The position numbers were made by a program, and so were the translations under genes. Shown piece by piece: positions 7,119-17,475 of a stretch of 64,000 bases of DNA (the first letter of the stretch is position 1; the number at the start of each line of letters is the position of its first letter). The stretch spans positions 150,413-214,412 of the forward strand of contig DALYLQ010000001.1 in the NCBI GenBank assembly GCA_031976225.1, in the 5' to 3' direction. The notes below the pieces were generated by a model, which was not told where the DNA came from, did not search any database, and worked only from the letters and a program-made list of their open reading frames with translations. The DNA comes from UBA10646 sp003456175 (GTDB lineage Bacteria > Bacteroidota > Bacteroidia > Chitinophagales > Chitinophagaceae).

Positions 7119-10001
7119 ATGGCTAAAAAACTCTTTTTGCTCGATGCAATGGCGCTCATTTACAGAGCTTATTATGCGTTAATTCGTAGTCCGCGTATTA
7201 CGAGTAAAGGTTTGAACACCAATGCACAGTTTGGGTTCACCAATACTTTGTACGATCTCATTCAAAAAGAAAAACCAACCCATTTAGCGGTGTGTTTTGA
7301 TACAGAGGCTGCTACAGAAAGACATACTGATTTTGCGGCCTACAAAGCCAATAGGCAAGAAGCTCCAGAAGATTTATTGGTGAGTATTCCGATGATTAAA
7401 GATATTATCAGAGGGTTTAATATTCCGGTGGTAGAACTCGATGGCTATGAAGCCGATGATGTTATTGGTACCCTAGCATGGCAAGCAGCCGATAAAGGCT
7501 ACGAGGTGTATATGGTAACACCTGATAAAGATTATGGACAGTTACTCATACACCCAGGTGTATACATTTATAAGCCGCCGTACATGGGTAACAAAGAAGA
7601 AATTTTAGATGCACAAAAAATTTGTACCAAATGGGATATTGCCCGTGTAGAACAAGTAATTGATATGCTCGGTTTAATGGGCGATGCAGTAGATAATATC
7701 CCCGGTATTGCAGGCGTAGGAGAAAAAACGGCTGCTAAACTGCTGAAAGAATATGATACCCTTGAAAATGTATTGGCCAATGCCGATGCCATTAAAGGTG
7801 CCTTGGGCGAGAAGGTACGCAAGGGTAAAGAAGATGCGTTAATGAGTAAAAAACTGGCTACCATTATCACCAATGTACCGGTAACATTTCACGAAGAAGA
7901 TTATCAGTTAAAAGCATGGAACACAGAAGCGCTTAAAAGCATTTTCGCCGAACTAGAATTTAAAACATTAGGCAAGCGAATTTTAGGCAACGATTTCGAT
8001 GTGTTTCAACAAGCACCAACGGGTAGTCAGATAGATTTATTTGGTAGCCCTACACCTCCAACGGCAAGTAACAAAAAAGAAAAAGCTGGTGGCCATGCCA
8101 TTGCTTTTGATTCGCCTTTGTTGCAAATGGCCGTAAGCGTATCAACTGATGCAACTACATCTACCGAAACAAGTGCTTTAAAAACCATTAACGATGTGCC
8201 TCATACGTATCATTTGCTCAATACTCCTGCAGCTATCGAAGCTTTTGTTGCCAAAGCATTGCAGCAACTAGAAATTTGTTTCGATACTGAAACTACCCAT
8301 ATCGATGCGAATGAAGCAGAATTGGTGGGTATGAGTTTTGCATTTACCGCAAGGGAAGCTTATTACATACCTTGTCCGCCCGAAAAAGAGGCTACCTCAG
8401 CCATACTTGCATTACTTGCGCCTTTATTTGCTCATCCTGATATTCTTTGGATTGGTCAAAATATTAAATACGATTTATTGGTGTTAAAATGGTATGGGTA
8501 CACCCTTACGGGTAAATTATACGATACCATGCTAGCACATTATGTAATTGAGCCAGAAGGTAAGCGTAGTATGGATTGGCTAAGTACACAATACCTCGGT
8601 TACGAACCTATTGCTATTGAAACCCTCATAGGAAAAAAAGGGAAAGAACAAGGCAATATGCGTGATGCACCTATTGAGGCAGTGAAAGACTATGCTGCTG
8701 AAGATGCCGATATTACCTTACAATTAAAACATGCCTTACATCCACAATTGAAAGAGCGTGAAGTAGAACGTGTGTTTTACGAAGTTGAAAATCCATTGGT
8801 ACGTGTACTTACCGATATGGAGTATGAAGGCATTCGTGTAGATACAGATTTCTTACAAGCTTATAGTGTACAATTAGAGCAAGAAGCTGCCGAAGCCGAA
8901 CAACAAGTATATGCTACCGCAGGGCTCAAATTTAACCTAGCAAGTCCCAAGCAACTGGGCGAGGTATTGTTTGATCATTTGAAGTTAGATCCATCTGCGA
9001 AAAAAACTAAAACAGGTCAATATCAAACGGGTGAAGATGTGTTGTTGAAATTAGCTGCAAAAGGGCACGATGTGGTTACCAATATTTTAGCCTATCGCCA
9101 ACTTACCAAGCTAAAAAGTACCTATGTAGATGCTTTACCCAAATTGCTGAACAGCAAAACAGGCCGGGTGCATACCAATTATGCACAAGCTGTAGCCGTA
9201 ACAGGTAGGTTAAGTAGTAATAATCCGAACCTTCAAAATATTCCGATACGTACCGAACGGGGCCGCGAAATACGCAAAGCGTTTGTACCACGTAGCAGCG
9301 ATTATATATTGCTCAGCGCCGACTACTCGCAAATTGAATTACGCATTGTTGCAGCAATTAGTGGCGATGAAAATATGGTGAAAGCTTTTATTGCCGGCAA
9401 AGACATTCACACCGCTACAGCTGCTAAAGTGTATGGCATTGATGAAGCTGCCGTTACCAAAGAACAACGATACAAAGCCAAGAGCGTGAATTTTGGTATC
9501 ATATACGGGCAAGGTGCATTTGGTTTGGCCGATAACTTAGGCATCAGCAGATCTGAAGCGAAAGAAATTATTGATAACTACAAACGTGAGTTTTCAGGCA
9601 TCACACGTTATATGGATGAAACCATCAATTTCTGTAGAGAGCATGGTTACGTACAAACGTTAATGGGCCGCAAGCGTTGGCTTCGCGATATCAACAGCAG
9701 TAATTTTACCGTTAGGGGCTACGCCGAACGCAACGCAATTAACAGTCCGATTCAAGGTACCGCAGCTGATATGATTAAGTTGGCGATGATTAAAATTCAT
9801 GCAGCCATGCAAGCCGCACAACTACGTAGCAAAATGTTGCTGCAAGTACACGATGAATTGGTGTTCGATGCCCACCGCGATGAAGTAGAGTCACTCAAAA
9901 ACCTTATTCTCGAGAATATGCGTACCGCATTGGTGCTACCACATGGTGTGCCAGTAGAGGCCGAGGTAGGTATTGGCGATAATTGGTTAGAAGCACACTA
10001 G
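7119..10001 (+). CDS. polA: DNA polymerase I
   Basis: The 960-residue protein has the full three-domain layout. The N-terminal 5'-3' nuclease (about 1-300) begins MAKKLFLLDAMALIYRAYY and includes DGYEADDVIGTLA and a helix-hairpin-helix GIAGVGEKTAAKLL. The 3'-5' exonuclease (about 370-560) keeps the catalytic residues: FDTET (Exo I), IGQNIKYDLL (Exo II) and DYAAEDAD (Exo III), so proofreading should work. The polymerase domain has motif A ADYSQIELR near residue 735, motif B around KAKSVNFGIIYGQ near 790 and motif C QVHDELVF near 910. It fills gaps and removes RNA primers. It stands alone on the plus strand, divergent from trehalase. A dispersed element starts one base after the stop codon. Confidence 0.97.
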   Translation: MAKKLFLLDAMALIYRAYYALIRSPRITSKGLNTNAQFGFTNTLYDLIQKEKPTHLAVCFDTEAATERHTDFAAYKANRQEAPEDLLVSIPMIKDIIRGFNIPVVELDGYEADDVIGTLAWQAADKGYEVYMVTPDKDYGQLLIHPGVYIYKPPYMGNKEEILDAQKICTKWDIARVEQVIDMLGLMGDAVDNIPGIAGVGEKTAAKLLKEYDTLENVLANADAIKGALGEKVRKGKEDALMSKKLATIITNVPVTFHEEDYQLKAWNTEALKSIFAELEFKTLGKRILGNDFDVFQQAPTGSQIDLFGSPTPPTASNKKEKAGGHAIAFDSPLLQMAVSVSTDATTSTETSALKTINDVPHTYHLLNTPAAIEAFVAKALQQLEICFDTETTHIDANEAELVGMSFAFTAREAYYIPCPPEKEATSAILALLAPLFAHPDILWIGQNIKYDLLVLKWYGYTLTGKLYDTMLAHYVIEPEGKRSMDWLSTQYLGYEPIAIETLIGKKGKEQGNMRDAPIEAVKDYAAEDADITLQLKHALHPQLKEREVERVFYEVENPLVRVLTDMEYEGIRVDTDFLQAYSVQLEQEAAEAEQQVYATAGLKFNLASPKQLGEVLFDHLKLDPSAKKTKTGQYQTGEDVLLKLAAKGHDVVTNILAYRQLTKLKSTYVDALPKLLNSKTGRVHTNYAQAVAVTGRLSSNNPNLQNIPIRTERGREIRKAFVPRSSDYILLSADYSQIELRIVAAISGDENMVKAFIAGKDIHTATAAKVYGIDEAAVTKEQRYKAKSVNFGIIYGQGAFGLADNLGISRSEAKEIIDNYKREFSGITRYMDETINFCREHGYVQTLMGRKRWLRDINSSNFTVRGYAERNAINSPIQGTAADMIKLAMIKIHAAMQAAQLRSKMLLQVHDELVFDAHRDEVESLKNLILENMRTALVLPHGVPVEAEVGIGDNWLEAH
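8502..8518 (-). repeat. Long-stem (4 bp) form of the dispersed element inside polA
   Basis: On the minus strand this reads ATTT, then ACCC-GTAA-GGGT: a 4-bp stem with a GTAA loop. On the plus strand it encodes the LTGK part of polA. It could be chance codon use, but stem and loop fit the family. Confidence 0.45.
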
Positions 10002-10002
10002 T

Positions 10003-10017
10003 ACCTTACGGTAAATG
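10003..10017 (-). repeat. Dispersed hairpin element, 15-mer
   Basis: ACCTTACGGTAAATG, beginning two bases after the last base of the polA stop codon. Confidence 0.85.
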
Positions 10018-10130
10018 AGGTAGCGGGAGCCTATTAGGCACATGTAGCTGCACAAAAAAAGCTGTATTTGCAGTATTTAGCGGTTTTTAGCTATCTTCAA
10101 GGTGCAAAAACCGAAAAATAACGACTGCTT

Positions 10131-13100
10131 ATGCGCTTCAAACAATGCCTGCTAACCGCATTGGCTGCTGTTGGTGTATCTATGGTACAAGCACAGCAAC
10201 ACTCGCTTTTACAACCTATTCGCAACACTGTTAACAAAGCCGCCGAACATTATCCGCAACTAGCATTACAGCCCGATAGTGTTGCACAAAACGGCAATCT
10301 TTTACAAGTGTACTTCAATGTGCGTCAATCATTTACCGTAAGGCAATTACCCGATGCTTTGGTAGAAGAACTGAACGAGGCTTTAGCACACATGGCATAC
10401 GAAGCCGGTGCCGATAATATTGTGTTGCTAGCGAAAGATGCTGCCACCAATACGTGGAAAACACTTGATTATTTTACGCCGGTAGCCACTAAGGTGCGGT
10501 ACCAGCAACAGCCGAATAACGATCCTTTTCCAGATATAAAAGGTGCGGTTAACAGCAATGTTGCTGCACGGTTATTTCCAACACCAAGCCAGTCTGCATT
10601 CACAGGAGGTTTATTAGGTAAAACAGTTTGGCTGAGTCCTGGCCATGGTTGGAATGTTGCTAATAGTTCTGCCTCGGCATTTTCAACACAGCGTGGCACT
10701 ACTAACGAGGTGGTAGAAGATTTTGGAACCATTGAAACCATCAATTACTATTTACTGAACTACTTGTACAATGCTGGTGCGAATGTTTGGAGTGTTCGTG
10801 AACGCGATGTAAATACCAATGAAATCATTGTTAACAACGATGCCGGTGCACCCCAATACACTGAAACTGGTAGTTGGACCGATGGTGGAGTGCCCGGTTA
10901 TAATGGTACATACCGTGTAGCCAATAGTAGTGCTACCGCTACTGCCACAGCTACTTTCACGCCTACGATTACCGTAAGTGGTTATTATTGGGTAAGTGTG
11001 CAGTTTGTAAGCGGTCTCAACAGACCTACCGATGTTAAATACACCGTGCATCATGCTGGAGGTACAACCACTTATACAGTGAATCAAGAGGTACACGGCA
11101 GTACTTGGGTGTATATAGGTCGTTTTTATTTCGCAGCCGGTGGCGATAATAAAGTGGTATTAAGCAACCAAAGTACGCAAGATGCGCAAGCTATTATAGC
11201 CGATGCAGTTCGTTTTGGCGGCGGCATCGGTCAGCAGGCCGATTGTAACTTTCCGAGTGTATCACCGAATGGAAGTAACAAAGCCCGTTTCGAAGAAGCA
11301 GCCAATATGTATGCTCGTTACCAAGGGTATCCTACTTGCGTTGGCGATGTTAACATGCGGCCACTCTATGCCGAATGGGAAGCCAATAAAGGCGGGGTAG
11401 AAGAGGTACGCAACAGCGTGTTTGTGTCGTTTCATACCAATGCTGCGAATGCAACGGCTCGTGGCACAGAAACTTACCGCTATAATGGTTTGGGAAGCGG
11501 CCGCCCCAATATATCGCCTGGTAGTACACAACTTCGCGATAGCATTCATCGTCAGATCGTTAGCGATATTCGGGCAGGGTACAACCCAAGTTGGACCGAT
11601 CGTGGCGTTAAAGAAGCCAACTTTGGAGAATTACGTAATCTCGATTCTATTCCGGGAACACTCATTGAGTTGGCTTTTCACGATACACCAGCCGATGCTA
11701 CTGATTTGAAGAATGCAGAATTTCGCAGGCTAGCAGCAAGAGCCATTTATAAGGGCATCGTTAAGTATTTCAATTATAAAGATGGCACCCCCATTGTATA
11801 CTTACCCGAAGAGCCAACGCATTTTATAGCTAAAAATGCAGGGAACAATCAAATACAATTAACATGGCGCAGGCCTGTAACAGGTGGCATTTTTGGTCAT
11901 CCNNNNNNNNNNGCTATCGGGTATACATAAGTAATAATGGAAAGGGTTTTGGCGATGGCCTTACGGTAAATGATACTACTTACACCTTCACTGGTGCTGC
12001 CAATACCACTTATTATTTCAAAATTTCGGCCGTGAACGCTGGTGGCGAATCATTTACTACTAGCGTTGTAGCTGCACGTACACCAGCTAGCCCTACTAGT
12101 AATGCCAGCTATTTAATTGTAGATGGCTTCGACAGACTTTCGCCGATGGTATTGCGTAATGAGGGTAGCATATTAGGAAATGTTCGTAGAATGTTTTTAG
12201 AACGCATGAATCGCTACGATTATATGGTAGATCATGCAGCAGCGCTAAGTAATTGCGGTGCCGCGTTCGATGGTGCACAAAACGAAGCAGTTATTGCTGA
12301 TATGATTAGCCTTAACGGCTATGCAGCAGTAGATTGGATACTAGGCGAGGAAAGTACTGCCGACCGTACACTCGATGCTACCGAGGCTGCTAAACTAACT
12401 GCTTATTTAGATGCCGGTGGCAACCTTTTAATTTCTGGTGCCGAACTTGGTTGGGATATTGGTAGAGCAGCATCGGCCAATGCTAACCTCAACTTCTATA
12501 ACAATTATTTGAAAGCCAATTATATTGATGATGATGCAGGTACCTATAACTTCACTGGAACATCGCAATTTTTTGCCAATCAGTCTGGCACTTTCGATAA
12601 CGGTTCGGCCGGCATTTTTGATGTTGATTTTCCAGATCGTATCAGTGCTGTAACAGGTGCCGAACTATTACTTAATTACAGTGGTGGCACAGGCGATGGG
12701 GCTGCTGTAGGCTTTAGAGGCAACCATCGGGTAGTGTACATGGCATTTCCGTTCGAAGCAATTACCGACCCGGCTATTCGTAGCACCGTTATGTGTAATG
12801 CCGTATCGTATCTTACACCACTGTTACCTGCCACCGGACTCAGCCTTAAAGCACAATCTGGTAAGGCTGGTAACATATTACAGTGGACAACCCTTACAGA
12901 GCTAAATACCCAACGTTTTGAAGTTGAAAAAAGCGATGATGGCTTTAACTTCAAAACAACAGGTATGCGTGTTCCAGCCAAAGGTAATAGCACTACTGTA
13001 ACTGCTTATGAAGCCATAGATCCGCAGGTGTGGCCTATCAGTTACTATCGTTTAAAAGCAGTAGATAAAGATGGTAGCTATAATTATTCTAACACAGTCG

Positions 13101-13357
13101 TAGTTAAGGCCGATACCAAGCAACATTTGTTTGTTGTGCATAATCCGGTACAATCAATACTACCGGTGCAAGTACAAAGTGCTAAGCCATACAGTTTGCA
13201 GCTGTACAATATTGCTGGCATACAAGTGTATCAACAAAAGTTCGATGCTGGTACACAACGCCTACAAATTGCAGTACAACATTTGCCGAAAGGCGTATAC
13301 GTATTGCGATTTAACGATGGTCAGGTGCAAGAGCAAGTCAAAGTAATACTGCAATAA
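10131..13357 (+). CDS. Secreted N-acetylmuramoyl-L-alanine amidase with golvesin-like insert, FN3 and T9SS domains (assembly gap inside)
   Basis: One gene broken by ten Ns at 11903-11912; the two halves are in different frames, so the true gap length must be 2 modulo 3. A signal peptide ends near AQAQQ. An Amidase_3-type zinc amidase is split: the first half carries VWLSPGHGWN and the acidic TNEVVEDFGTIETINYY segment, the second FVSFHTNA and GTLIELAFHD. Between them, residues of about 240-365 form a golvesin C-terminal-like beta domain (YTETGSWTDGG to AIIADAVRFGG). A fibronectin type III domain spans the gap, then comes a DJ-1/GATase-like segment (LIVDGFDR...YDYMVDH) and a T9SS sorting domain ending LPKGVYVLRF. 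It probably cleaves peptidoglycan cross-bridges or acts at the cell surface. Similar proteins are sometimes labelled xanthan lyase because of the golvesin domain. Confidence 0.82.
11903..11912. other. Run of ten Ns (assembly gap)
   Basis: The reading frame differs on the two sides of this run, so its length is not real. Confidence 0.95.
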
Positions 13358-13366
13358 ACATAATAT

Positions 13367-13381
13367 ACCTCACGGTAAATG
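13367..13381 (-). repeat. Dispersed hairpin element, GTGA loop
   Basis: Minus strand CATTTACCGTGAGGT, 9 bp after the amidase stop. The loop GTGA is still GNRA. It forms a divergent pair with the copy at 13453, on either side of a terminator hairpin. Confidence 0.8.
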
Positions 13382-13384
13382 AAG

Positions 13385-13421
13385 TTAAAGAGCTACTGCG
13401 CAGCAGTAGCCCCTTCTTTAA
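13385..13421. terminator. Hairpin terminator between convergent genes
   Basis: GCTACTGC / GCAGTAGC arms with a 3-nt GCA loop, flanked by outer TTAAAG / CTTTAA arms. It lies between the amidase and the haloperoxidase-like gene. Confidence 0.7.
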
Positions 13422-13452
13422 ACCTATAAATAAGATGGTAATGCAGTGAGAG

Positions 13453-13467
13453 TATTTACCGTAAGGT
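13453..13467 (+). repeat. Dispersed hairpin element, 15-mer
   Basis: TATTTACCGTAAGGT, one base from the stop codon of the minus-strand gene at 13469. Confidence 0.8.
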
Positions 13468-13468
13468 A

Positions 13469-15019
13469 TTAATTCGCCCCATCGGCACGGCCTCTTGCTA
13501 CTGCAAAACTTCCTACGCGATTGCCACATTGCAAGCCTACTTCGCAATCGCTGCGGTAATGAATAGCGCCATACAGCCTACTAAGCGATGCTTCTTTAGC
13601 CATAGCATTCCAGTTGTTAGCTTGCTCTGGTAATAAATAGGTTAAAACAGTAGCTGCTGCTGCACTAAAAGTACTATGCCCGCTGGTATAGGCAGGGAAG
13701 TTGGGTACGCCGGTAACACTCTTAATTGCAGGGTCTATCTGCGAAGGACGAGGGTTGAAATAAGTATACTTGGTATCCCAACAATTAATGGCTCCTTCGA
13801 ACATAGCAATATTGAGTAAAGCCATATTACGAGCCCAGCGTATTTCGCTGAAACGCTTTGGAACAAATGCTTCGGCAGCAATCGCATTCCAATGCCCCGG
13901 CGGCGTATAAGTACCCACACCATCGGCCCAAAAATGGGCAATACGAATTTGTTCTCTCGTAGCATTTTTGCTGAAGTGTAACACTTCTGCTAGTTCTGTT
14001 TTGAATTGAGCGCTATGTACGCTTGGCGGTGGTGCGGGGCGCAAATTTATCATGGTAGTACTATCAATAAAAAAGCCACGAACCTTACCAAAAAGTGGTA
14101 GCATGGGTGGGCGGCGTGGTGATTCTAAACTTATCCAAGGGGTTTCGTTGCGATTGATGGCATCGGTTTCGAACTGTTGCCAAATAGTAGCATTACCTGC
14201 CGCTGAACCCGCTCTATCGGTACGAGCTCGTGTAATGTACAACTGTGCTACGGCTCGGCCCAAAGCCTCGCCAGCCTCTATATCGCTACGCGTATTAGCA
14301 CCTGCCATAATGCGGTAGTTGCGGTGTTCATTGGCTTTTTCTTGTAAATAAGCACCATCGGCAGGAAAGAGTAGTTGTAGTACTGCCAAAGTAGCTCCAA
14401 GTACCACAGCATCTTCACTAGGGTATGCATATACATCTGTTTGTTCAGGAACCAGTAATTGAATTGCTCTGTCTACTTTGTAAGGTGCATCTCTACGATA
14501 TTGATTTTTGTAGTAATACGCAGCTACTAACGCATCGTACTGGGCTGCTGCTACATAGGCGTAAGCTCGTGCAGCATACGGCGGATTGGCAAACGGAAAT
14601 ATAGGATATGCTAAAGGGTTATTAGCATTCGGAAAAGGGTAAGTACCATCGGCGTTTTGATACGGTGGCAGGTTACGTTTGGCAACCAGTGTTCTAAGAA
14701 TTTCATTCCAGCGTAACACCGCACCGGCGCTCCAATACTGTATTGTAGCTCGTTGCTCGGCAGTTAGATTAGCCTGATAGCTTTTAATTTCGCTTAGCTC
14801 GAGCACATAATTAGGGTGTGTAGTAGCTAATGGTGTATTGATAGCAATAGCATCGGCAGCACTTAACAGAATAGGCTTCCACCTGCCTGCATTGGTATCG
14901 GTTTGTACAGGTGCTAGTGCAGGGAACTGCTCACTTCTATCAACAATATCTTTAGAGCAACCAATGATAACTACCAATATGCTAGCAAGTATTGAGTGGT
15001 ATTGTATTAACTTCTTCAT
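13469..15019 (-). CDS. Vanadium-dependent haloperoxidase / PAP2-superfamily lipoprotein
   Basis: The 516-residue protein starts with a lipoprotein signal (ILASILVVIIGCSKD, Cys near residue 21). The C-terminal half carries all three vanadate/phosphate-binding motifs: K-x6-RP (KYTYFNPRP, near 417), SGH (YTSGHST, near 446) and SR-x5-H-x3-D (SRLYGAIHYRSD, near 480). These are shared by vanadium haloperoxidases and PAP2 acid phosphatases; large secreted Bacteroidota members of this kind are usually named haloperoxidase-like, but halide oxidation is not shown by sequence. It sits 10 bp from the barrel gene downstream of a second homologue, so the three are probably one operon transcribed leftward. 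Confidence 0.85.
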   Translation of the reverse strand: MKKLIQYHSILASILVVIIGCSKDIVDRSEQFPALAPVQTDTNAGRWKPILLSAADAIAINTPLATTHPNYVLELSEIKSYQANLTAEQRATIQYWSAGAVLRWNEILRTLVAKRNLPPYQNADGTYPFPNANNPLAYPIFPFANPPYAARAYAYVAAAQYDALVAAYYYKNQYRRDAPYKVDRAIQLLVPEQTDVYAYPSEDAVVLGATLAVLQLLFPADGAYLQEKANEHRNYRIMAGANTRSDIEAGEALGRAVAQLYITRARTDRAGSAAGNATIWQQFETDAINRNETPWISLESPRRPPMLPLFGKVRGFFIDSTTMINLRPAPPPSVHSAQFKTELAEVLHFSKNATREQIRIAHFWADGVGTYTPPGHWNAIAAEAFVPKRFSEIRWARNMALLNIAMFEGAINCWDTKYTYFNPRPSQIDPAIKSVTGVPNFPAYTSGHSTFSAAAATVLTYLLPEQANNWNAMAKEASLSRLYGAIHYRSDCEVGLQCGNRVGSFAVARGRADGAN

Positions 15020-15029
15020 GTTTGTTGAT

Positions 15030-15980
15030 TTAAGGTTGGGGACTAGTTGGTGAGGTTGATTTTTGGCTGGTGTTCGAAAAATCGAACAAGTAGAAAATGC
15101 CTAACCCCCACATGGTACTCTTGCCTACATTGCGGCCAGCCACAACAGTGCTAGCATTAACATCGAGGCTTATGCTGCTCCAGTTGCCAGGTAGGTAATA
15201 TTTAATGTGTGTTTCAATGGCGGTACTGTTCATGCGGTTGCTTGGGAACGGCATGTTATTACGGGTAATATCGAAGCCGCCTACTGTTGTAAAACGAGTG
15301 GCCATTAACTCGGCTATAAGATTACTGCTTCTATATCCGGCTCTAATTTGGTGTTGCCATGCATTGGGCATTGCTACCTCGTTGGTGTAATGCATTTGCG
15401 TTGTGAAATAAGCATTACGGTCGAGTGTAATATTACTGCGTCTGATAAAAGTGCTACTTAGAGTAGCAAACCAACGCTTATACTGATAATCAAACATGGC
15501 TCTTATACTTAGGTTGGTGCTGCCTAAACCAATAGAAAGTGGCAGATAATCTTTCACGTAATTACTAAGTGGCGTGCTAGCTGTACCTACTGCATAGATA
15601 GCATACGTGCTTTTGCCTTTTGTTATTTCTAGCGGCATATACTTTACCGTAAGGCTACCATCTTGTATGCCTTGCATGCCTGCCAACTGTCCGGCACTTG
15701 CCTTGGTAATTACATAAGGCAGTCCTACGAGTACGTTCAATCGGTCGGTAATGCCATAGTTCGCACCGTACATAATGCTTTGTGTACGTACGCGGCCAAG
15801 GTTTAGGTTATTACGTTCTAAGGTGCCTTCCCAGTAGTTAGTCCAACTACTATTGCCATACATAAATCCGGTGCAAAATTGTTGCTTGCTCATCATAATA
15901 CCATCGAACTCGTTTTGTGCTCGGGTACTGTAGCAGCATGTGCACAATATGGCTAAAATCAAAATATATTTTGATTGCAT
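15030..15980 (-). CDS. Outer-membrane beta-barrel protein
   Basis: The 316-residue protein, counted from the ATG at 15980, has a signal peptide (KYILILAILCTCCYSTRAQ). The rest shows alternating amphipathic strands separated by short polar turns, such as TDRLNVLVGLPYVI, GSLTVKYMPLEI and STMWGLGIFYLFDF near the C-terminus, typical of transporter-like or porin-like barrels. A longer ORF to 16031 would put a non-signal extension in front and is less likely. It lies between two haloperoxidase/PAP2-like lipoproteins, so it may move their substrate or product across the outer membrane; that is inference. A dispersed element within it encodes SLTVK (15641-15655). Confidence 0.7.
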   Translation of the reverse strand: MQSKYILILAILCTCCYSTRAQNEFDGIMMSKQQFCTGFMYGNSSWTNYWEGTLERNNLNLGRVRTQSIMYGANYGITDRLNVLVGLPYVITKASAGQLAGMQGIQDGSLTVKYMPLEITKGKSTYAIYAVGTASTPLSNYVKDYLPLSIGLGSTNLSIRAMFDYQYKRWFATLSSTFIRRSNITLDRNAYFTTQMHYTNEVAMPNAWQHQIRAGYRSSNLIAELMATRFTTVGGFDITRNNMPFPSNRMNSTAIETHIKYYLPGNWSSISLDVNASTVVAGRNVGKSTMWGLGIFYLFDFSNTSQKSTSPTSPQP

Positions 15981-16007
15981 GGTTTTGGTTTTTGGATGGG
16001 GTGATAC

Positions 16008-16020
16008 ACTTACGTAAATG
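16008..16020 (-). repeat. Dispersed hairpin element, 13-mer form
   Basis: Minus strand CATTTACGTAAGT (stem AC/GT, loop GTAA), 28 bp upstream of the barrel gene start. One of only two clear 13-mers before 28 kb. Confidence 0.75.
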
Positions 16021-16061
16021 CTTGCGCACACAGTAATAGTTTGTTATTACAAGCGTTATAT

Positions 16062-16076
16062 CATTTGCCGTAAGGC
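16062..16076 (+). repeat. Dispersed hairpin element, GCC/GGC variant
   Basis: CATTTGCCGTAAGGC, 8 bp downstream of the stop of the gene ending at 16085. Confidence 0.85.
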
Positions 16077-16084
16077 GATAATCA

Positions 16085-17410
16085 TTATTTCTTGAAACGG
16101 ATACGTTGCACTACTAATGTGCCAACACGCTTACCTTGTTCGGTACCAACGAGGCAACTGTTACGATAGTGAATACCACCATATACACGACTAAGGCCTG
16201 CCTCTAAAGCTGCAGCTCTAAAACTTTTAAAACTACGTGCAGCAATGCCAAATTCGGTAGAAGAACTATCGGTATAAGCTACGTTGTCGCCGAAAATATG
16301 GGTGAGTACTTCTGCCGTAGCAGCACTGATTACAGCATGGCCGCTGGTGTACTCGGGGAACGGTGGCGTTTGAATGTAGGGTTGCCAATTATCGTTCTTC
16401 CAATACTCTTTGATTACCGTTTCTGGGCGTACATAATTGCTGCGATACTTTTCATCCCAGCAACTAATAAAGCCATCGTACAAGGCAATAGCGCTTTGCG
16501 TATAGGCCATTACTGTAGTAGCAAAATCGGCATTGCGATATTTGGCTGCGATACCCACAATATTCATCCAATGGCCGGGAGGACTGAATTTTTTTGTTGC
16601 GAATGAGGCATGACCAATCACATTCATTTTAAAAGGATTATCGTCCCAAAAATCTGCAATATGTTTTTGCTCATCGGTAAGGCTATCAATTACTTGTTGT
16701 ACCTCTTTGGCTTGTGCATAAAAAGTGCTGCCAGGCGTTAGACTAAATGGTGGTGGCGGAACAGGCTTGCATGCCGCAGCACTATCGAGCACCATGGTAC
16801 GCATATTACGCCAATGTGGTTCAATGGCCGATGCATACATGGGTGGTGTTGGCACCCAACGCCCGGGCTCATTGGTAACGGTATATTTTGGTGCACTGCG
16901 AAGCTTGGCATAGTTATCGCCTTTGCTCCATGCAATAACTGCATCGGCTACTTTATTCGCATAGGTTTGACTGGCTTCAATCATGTTGTTAGGCATGCCT
17001 ACACTATCGGCTTCGTGGAGTAGTTGCGTAACATAAGTATCCATGCTGCCTTCGGGGAAGGTAACAGCACCACCTACTTTACAGAAAGCAAGCATAGCGG
17101 CTAGCGGAAAATCGATGTTTGCCGTATCGACTTCTGGTAATGGCATAGCTGGCATGTGGGCGATTTGCTTTGCCAACGTTTGATATTGCTGGTTGCCCGC
17201 AGCCATTACTTCGTATGCAGCAATATTGGCATACACGTAATTACGGCTTGCAATCATGGGCGGAAAGTTGTTTTCTAAAACAACATTGTTAAGCTGCTTT
17301 ACCGTACGAGCATAAAGCCAACTACTGTTGGTGTATTGTTGGTAGTTGTTATTTTGTGTACAAGCACATAGTAGCACTATGGGCACTACTAGTAGTAATA
17401 TCCGTTTCAT
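16085..17410 (-). CDS. Second vanadium haloperoxidase / PAP2-like lipoprotein
   Basis: The 441-residue protein, counted from the ATG at 17410, starts with a lipoprotein signal (MKRILLLVVPIVLLCAC). An upstream ATG at 17446 would hide the signal peptide. Motifs are K-x6-RP (KYRSNYVRP), YTSGH and SR-x5-H-x3-S (SRVYGGIHYRNS). The last position is Ser where the neighbouring homologue and most of the superfamily have Asp, so activity may differ. It shares the SPPGHWMNI / TPPGHWNAI block and the overall length pattern with the gene at 13469. The two are paralogous lipoproteins around a barrel gene. Substrate unknown. Confidence 0.82.
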   Translation of the reverse strand: MKRILLLVVPIVLLCACTQNNNYQQYTNSSWLYARTVKQLNNVVLENNFPPMIASRNYVYANIAAYEVMAAGNQQYQTLAKQIAHMPAMPLPEVDTANIDFPLAAMLAFCKVGGAVTFPEGSMDTYVTQLLHEADSVGMPNNMIEASQTYANKVADAVIAWSKGDNYAKLRSAPKYTVTNEPGRWVPTPPMYASAIEPHWRNMRTMVLDSAAACKPVPPPPFSLTPGSTFYAQAKEVQQVIDSLTDEQKHIADFWDDNPFKMNVIGHASFATKKFSPPGHWMNIVGIAAKYRNADFATTVMAYTQSAIALYDGFISCWDEKYRSNYVRPETVIKEYWKNDNWQPYIQTPPFPEYTSGHAVISAATAEVLTHIFGDNVAYTDSSSTEFGIAARSFKSFRAAALEAGLSRVYGGIHYRNSCLVGTEQGKRVGTLVVQRIRFKK

Positions 17411-17475
17411 GAAAAATTGTTGAGTGTAGAACAAATAATTAAGCATGGTTACATCATTGGTAACCGACTAGTTAT

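Noticed and set aside
13469..17410. Haloperoxidase-like genes as a frameshifted single gene
   Set aside because: Each has its own lipoprotein signal and full motif set, and a complete barrel gene lies between them.
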